From NCBI RefSeq assembly GCF_000737695.1, contig NZ_JPRM01000003.1, forward strand, positions 186,001 through 250,000: DNA of 64,000 nt. Reading direction: 5' to 3'. This DNA is from Flavobacterium hydatis. Lineage in GTDB: Bacteria > Bacteroidota > Bacteroidia > Flavobacteriales > Flavobacteriaceae. Positions 62,801-64,000 of the stretch are shown here, in pieces. Made by a program: the position numbers and the translations under genes. The first letter of the stretch is position 1. Each line of letters begins with the position of its first letter. The notes beneath the pieces were generated by a model. The model did not search any database, was not told where the DNA came from, and saw nothing but the letters and a program-made list of their open reading frames with translations.

Positions 62801-64000
62801 CTAAAGTTAAACCTGAAAAATTAGGAGAGCTTGTAAATCCTGTTGTAGGTTTATCGCTAAACTCATAATCACCTGTTCCGTCGTGGCCAGTTAATACTAC
62901 TGAACCATCAGACAATCCGTTACAGCTAATGTTTGTTGGTACAGCTGTAACTGTTGGGTTTGTAATAGAAGCTATATTACCTTCTACAGTTGTTTTACAT
63001 TTATTTTTATCGGTAATTTCAAAAGTATATTTACCCGCAACAGTCGTAGTATATGTGAATTTTGGACCTGCAATAGTTCCTACGCTAGCATATACTGGGT
63101 TACCTAAATTATCTTTAACGATATAACTAAATGGAGTTGTACCTCCTTTAATTGTTACTTCAATCTTAGCTTCTTTTGGATCAATACAAGTTAATGAACT
63201 TGTCGTATTTGCATCTGCTGTAAGCAAAGCATTAATTTTTTGGCTAATAACTGTAGCTTCACAACCATAAGAATCTGTTATTACAAATGTATAATCTCCT
63301 GTTGCTTTTGCCTCATATGTAAATGAAGTAGCAGGTGCTGGAACAGGCACTTTTGCTTCTAATGCACCTGTATTATATTTAACCTGATAAAAGTAAGGAG
63401 CTACTCCGCCAGTAATATTAACTGTTATTGTTGCTACTTTTCCGTCAAAACATAAACCTGTATTATCAGCAATTTCAGCTTTTGGCGCTACTGGTTCATC
63501 AATAACCAAAGGCGTGTCTTTGTCATCTAAACAACCGTTTTTATCTTTACCCGAAACAATATATGTTCCTGGTTTAACATCTGTTAATATTCCGTTAGAT
63601 GGGAAAGTAACTACGTTAGGTGGTGTTGCCGAATCTGTAAGTGTAAATGTATAGTCTTTTGTTCCTCCTTTTCCACTAGCAGTAACTGTAGCACCTACAG
63701 AACATTTAGCTACAGTAGCTTTTGCATCTACTTCAAACTTATCAGGTGATCCAATTGTAGGGTTAAGAGTAAAATCACAACCTACTGAAGTAGCATCATA
63801 ACGAACCTTAACAACATGAGGACCTTCTCCTAAACCAGAAACAATAGTCTCTTCTTGTTTAGAAACTCTCCAAGGAAGAACTCCATCTATTAAATACTCA
63901 AAACCATTGGTAGTATCAAAATTAGATGCAACTATAGTTAAACTTCCGTCTTTATTTCCTTTACATTTTGTATCAATAACATCTTTAACATCTGCCGTGA
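53841..64000 (-). CDS. sprB: Giant SprB-like repetitive gliding adhesin with T9SS type B domain, 5' end outside window
   Basis: The frame is open from the window edge to the stop at 53841, giving at least 3,385 residues; a TTG at 63509 is not a real start, since upstream codons continue the repeats. The protein is a tandem of immunoglobulin-like SprB repeats of about 80-90 residues, on the order of 35-40 units, each built around C-N-G...G-x-I-x-V...GG...Y-x-Y...G...F-x-x-L-x-x-G-x-Y-x-V-x-V-x-D-x-x-G-C. The last 85 residues, from CIPNHFTPNGDGINDTW to HFTLYR, are a T9SS type B (CHU_C) sorting domain. With SprF directly downstream, the protein is probably the SprB-type cell-surface adhesin that drives gliding on surfaces. 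It could also be a paralogue. Confidence 0.9.
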   Translation of the reverse strand, partial: TADVKDVIDTKCKGNKDGSLTIVASNFDTTNGFEYLIDGVLPWRVSKQEETIVSGLGEGPHVVKVRYDATSVGCDFTLNPTIGSPDKFEVDAKATVAKCSVGATVTASGKGGTKDYTFTLTDSATPPNVVTFPSNGILTDVKPGTYIVSGKDKNGCLDDKDTPLVIDEPVAPKAEIADNTGLCFDGKVATITVNITGGVAPYFYQVKYNTGALEAKVPVPAPATSFTYEAKATGDYTFVITDSYGCEATVISQKINALLTADANTTSSLTCIDPKEAKIEVTIKGGTTPFSYIVKDNLGNPVYASVGTIAGPKFTYTTTVAGKYTFEITDKNKCKTTVEGNIASITNPTVTAVPTNISCNGLSDGSVVLTGHDGTGDYEFSDKPTTGFTSSPNFSGLTLGKHKFYVKDTNGCTGEVEVDITQPDVITPTVTISTPYTCETKAIITASATGGNGTTYTYVLKITKGGVTTVVATNTTGIFKDLTTGGTYSVTITDSKGCTITKDAGTILDLVPITAMVIKNTDLKCPSNLVDVTITSVTGGKGPYEYSITVPTGFRAWQPEDTFKDLAPGTYTFTVRDANKCTFSFPHTIKKLIPIVIDEEVVNNISCLGSTDGSAKFTIKDLGNNVRYSYDIDGGTAVTGTTPTTGSTTIIVNVPNLAAGDHTLTLTDLETNCQVSKTVKILAPAEKLEITKLTVTPMTCDVTGKVVVDTKGGWGTNKYTLTQPDGTKVGPQALNTFENLTQVGEYTVTVKDLNGCTVSDKFTLADKVKPKATIDVTSDLCYDKTDKATIIVTPDVVPSPTYEYKLNTGAYQPSGTFSNLEPGDYIVTVRDKATGCTLVLTSQHIAKQLTATVKVDKDIDCTTNPDVIIKGEVFEGTALYTYTVTVNGVADPIVKSISGNKFSYTDATATTATTDTKYVFVIKDNIGCEVTSTVTVKPKTDPKFTAVTTGSVILCNGDATGSIKVTIDTAFGVGPYVIDVKNTTTNTSYGTQTTGLPAGFYTVKVTDAKSCSTTELNVEIKQPDPISVVYDVQPITCNASNGESLGSITITSVSGGTKNYTYNVKGLNVTYDQTFTNQTGTLQVFKVVDFGYYEITITDANNCSKIIKNILVASPPKDLDITVTPPVADCSAGGTAIVAVGKAADGSTITGNGPFYFAIYDGTTPNFPVPMGPVGWLAEDALPVGSKQATFYNLTPGVKYTFIVYDSNAAHGGTGTGCYYYETSEFAIPTNSKLEIENLQANNITCLGADNGNVSFKVYSQYTVPTDVEYQIFNELTQAPIGPVQSGVVPAGNTIPRASLDINNFGVLPFGNYYVLVTEIDKSVTPNKKGCSVTTSPFNITGSTTVLTLDAKSTNNANCNPLKGVINAFPQGGTTIPAVVAVPATPTTPAIPASAAVPYLYQYVVDNLPLGEGPEDTRPTAASFVIPTHTSSTFNVEAGNYLVYVRDAYGCIASKAVTVVKDPEPVIAAVIDPAFCSALEGSFAINVNITTLGVGPYTYTLNGGNAVAITTVPAFTISDLASGVYKIKIKDLNGCTSNEVELEIFKPLDLKAKFTLDPVCDIANGTITAEVSGGDTTVATGNKFEFTLKNKTVIPTPVDVVQLNNGVFLNQAAGSYTIIVKDLSTNCTKSVDVDIPLATKVVLAIGDIVVTLPNCMTPAGQPAQGNVSNGTIKVNLPAVNNNPEYTYTLTSLDPITGLPVGTPVIQKSNGYFTGLASGDYNVTVKSERGCEETVKVTIGIPVEVVASATPDPFECSTGNTPKKVKVTVTGAGGTGKFTYSKDNITYGNDNVFYVDADKAPQNVTYYVKDENDCIDNVTILIAPFPSLISADVTFGADMDCENKKQVMNVVITGGTNTPKQFTYQVYQDGALIPGSLTTVTGNIFTYDAQTAGSYYEFEIFDNNTGCSIKSVVQPVPLFNNLKVTAFASTQVGCKTDSTGKITIDVTGYTGAYTYEVFDGATSVLTGNGDTTLGSTVTTGLPAGNNYTVVVKETGFPKCSETSTVVIITEPALALSLGPITNVPQNCKTKGAQVTVPITSVIGGTADYKYAFVKSGDSPVGNYFDTNTATLDPAVSTKWDVWVIDKNGCEASTPVDITVDPVPSAIVATPDSQCYVAGADYTITVTANGVKPLQYGLDKDNFSTNPILSVKGPGTYDVYVKDANGCITSAIGAFTILEPLGLSAEISTYPTCNGGDGVVTLQGLGGTITPPNYQYAIGSATVPGTFSVTAVFPNLTPDVKYYFWVKDMATKCTALIDYTIPKAAVVTIVDADLTPTPVTCFDGTDGTITVALNASNNNPDYKFTLTGVDYKGNAVARPEQKEPTFSNLPAGKYTVSVMSGRNCPGSAKTEIIQPSIIVIATPVVTEFACNAGTNTPKFATIEVSASGGTQPLTKYVFIKKGATPADDRIVQSGKETKYTSSDLAGGTYIIEVYDNNNCPISTTAVIKPYVGIKDAVIKVDAKITCLTNEDISVNVTAEGVLPLPALEYSIKYPDGTIKINLIGVNTFTDLPTGEYIITVKNPDTGCSIDRIHNVDKPNTFELKATNVKSITCFNAADGSIDFTLVDSKVIPSNLPKGFTYVITSPVLGAATINGTSPNLGPLTISNLKAGSYKISATLIDSPFCTVDAEFDIKGPLTPLELDVQHSEITCAAGNKDGKIVASAKGGWPGGYEFQLELNGAPLVTWSTQSTFSNLGVGNYVVKVRDSKCEVSKPIELKIPAPIVVTANVAKAMLTCFGDNTGEITVTTTGGSGKYLYTLVATYPDGVVTKNGPQVDPLFTGLKAGSYVVTVTDSWTCSGTSVAVEIKEPTKVKGSLAIKATETCLKAPELTLTATGGTGPYKYSTDGINYSLPFNSSVTIVLPVTTADATYKYFVQDVFGCTTETVNGIKFSPVPELVFTAVTGYDIHCKGSSTGSIYATAVGGLGNYVYTLLDAAGLPIVPTPTQSKPGQFENLSQGTYIVKVDSGDCFTKALPVTIIEPTTSITAVAVPTPLKCNGSNNGAITINATGGTGKLRYAISPDFRQFFELNVFDNLKAGFYDVLVQDENGCEFPIKGIEIKEPGILSPSLVPNSIMPELCFGEKNGSFSIDIVGGTAPYRVSLDDRKGTYAPVTGTNHPFTGLVGGKHIVYVIDANECTAELEIPMPEAVRLEPIAEVNTDCVNNVAANFVTITIHESANKADVDYALDGSTTYQDSNIFVNVAPGKHTVTARHSNGCEQTTLPFTIDAVQPLTLTLADGGLNEIVATATGGGGEYQYTLDGESYGTVNKFIIYKSGTYTVTVTDKNGCTATATRYFPYVDVCIPNHFTPNGDGINDTWAPGCTVNYKDLTFDIFDRYGRIICKYRLGQKWDGKYNGAELPSGDYWYVLKLNDKKDDREFVGHFTLYR

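Noticed and set aside
63507..63509. TTG as a start codon for the giant adhesin
   Set aside because: Codons upstream of it continue the same repeat pattern without a stop to the window edge, so it is an internal leucine codon.
53841..64000. Repeats of the adhesin as a CRISPR or tandem DNA repeat
   Set aside because: The similarity is at protein level with a period of about 80-90 codons and poor DNA identity; no short conserved direct repeats with spacers.

Overview
The window looks like chromosomal DNA from a gliding Flavobacterium (Bacteroidota, Flavobacteriaceae). The evidence is low GC, no Shine-Dalgarno sites, several starts preceded by the flavobacterial -7 motif TANNTTTGC, the gliding lipoprotein gene gldH, a giant SprB-type adhesin with its SprF partner, and type IX secretion (T9SS) sorting domains on secreted proteins. 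I saw no rRNA, tRNA, CRISPR array, prophage or complete insertion sequence.

Layout. 1-0.8 kb: the end of a U32-family (TrhP/YegQ-like) gene with a small ferredoxin. 0.9-4.3 kb: four envelope or secreted proteins of unknown function on the minus strand. 4.8-8.9 kb: ricT-gldH-pbp1A. 9.3-10.8 kb: the two subunits of a 3-oxoacid CoA-transferase. 11.1-13.9 kb: a secreted M4 metallopeptidase with a T9SS type A signal. 14-16.3 kb: a lipoprotein, a possible 25-residue membrane peptide and an SpmA/SpmB-type membrane protein. 16.6-19.1 kb: a DNA-maintenance group (AlkZ-like protein, PolB-type exonuclease, O6-alkylguanine repair). 19.1-19.7 kb: a block of dispersed repeats. 19.7-34.4 kb: a heme superlocus. 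34.5-45.7 kb: an NtrY-like kinase, enoyl-CoA hydratase, acyl-ACP desaturase, PlsC, RnpA, a CtpA-type protease and two secreted alpha/beta hydrolases. 45.8-46.5 kb: a short double-glycine-leader peptide gene divergent from an XRE regulator. 46.6-52.7 kb: a secreted metallopeptidase-like protein, an ElaA-type acetyltransferase, a DUF4837 lipoprotein, an MltD-like lytic transglycosylase with three LysM domains, and pgk. 52.8-64 kb: sprF and the 3' 10 kb of an sprB-like gene that runs off the right edge.

How the genes fit together. The heme genes (hemA, C, D, E, F and B on the minus strand; an AraC-type regulator, hemH and hemJ on the plus strand) cover glutamyl-tRNA to heme except the HemL step. 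The oxygen-dependent HemF fits an aerobe. hemB is followed by a cytochrome c lipoprotein. The T9SS and gliding theme links gldH, the M4 peptidase, SprF and the SprB-like adhesin. Cell-wall work is represented by PBP1A and MltD.

Points that merit a second look: the GG-leader peptide locus at 45.3-46.5 kb; arrays of degenerate 7-bp words before or after many genes, including a 39-nt leader shared with one mismatch by hemE and hemH; two repeat elements with terminal inverted repeats; a structured element after the cytochrome gene; a 13-bp inverted repeat in the hemA-hemC gap; an internal cysteine cluster in the ferrochelatase; and an HDxxH secreted protein.
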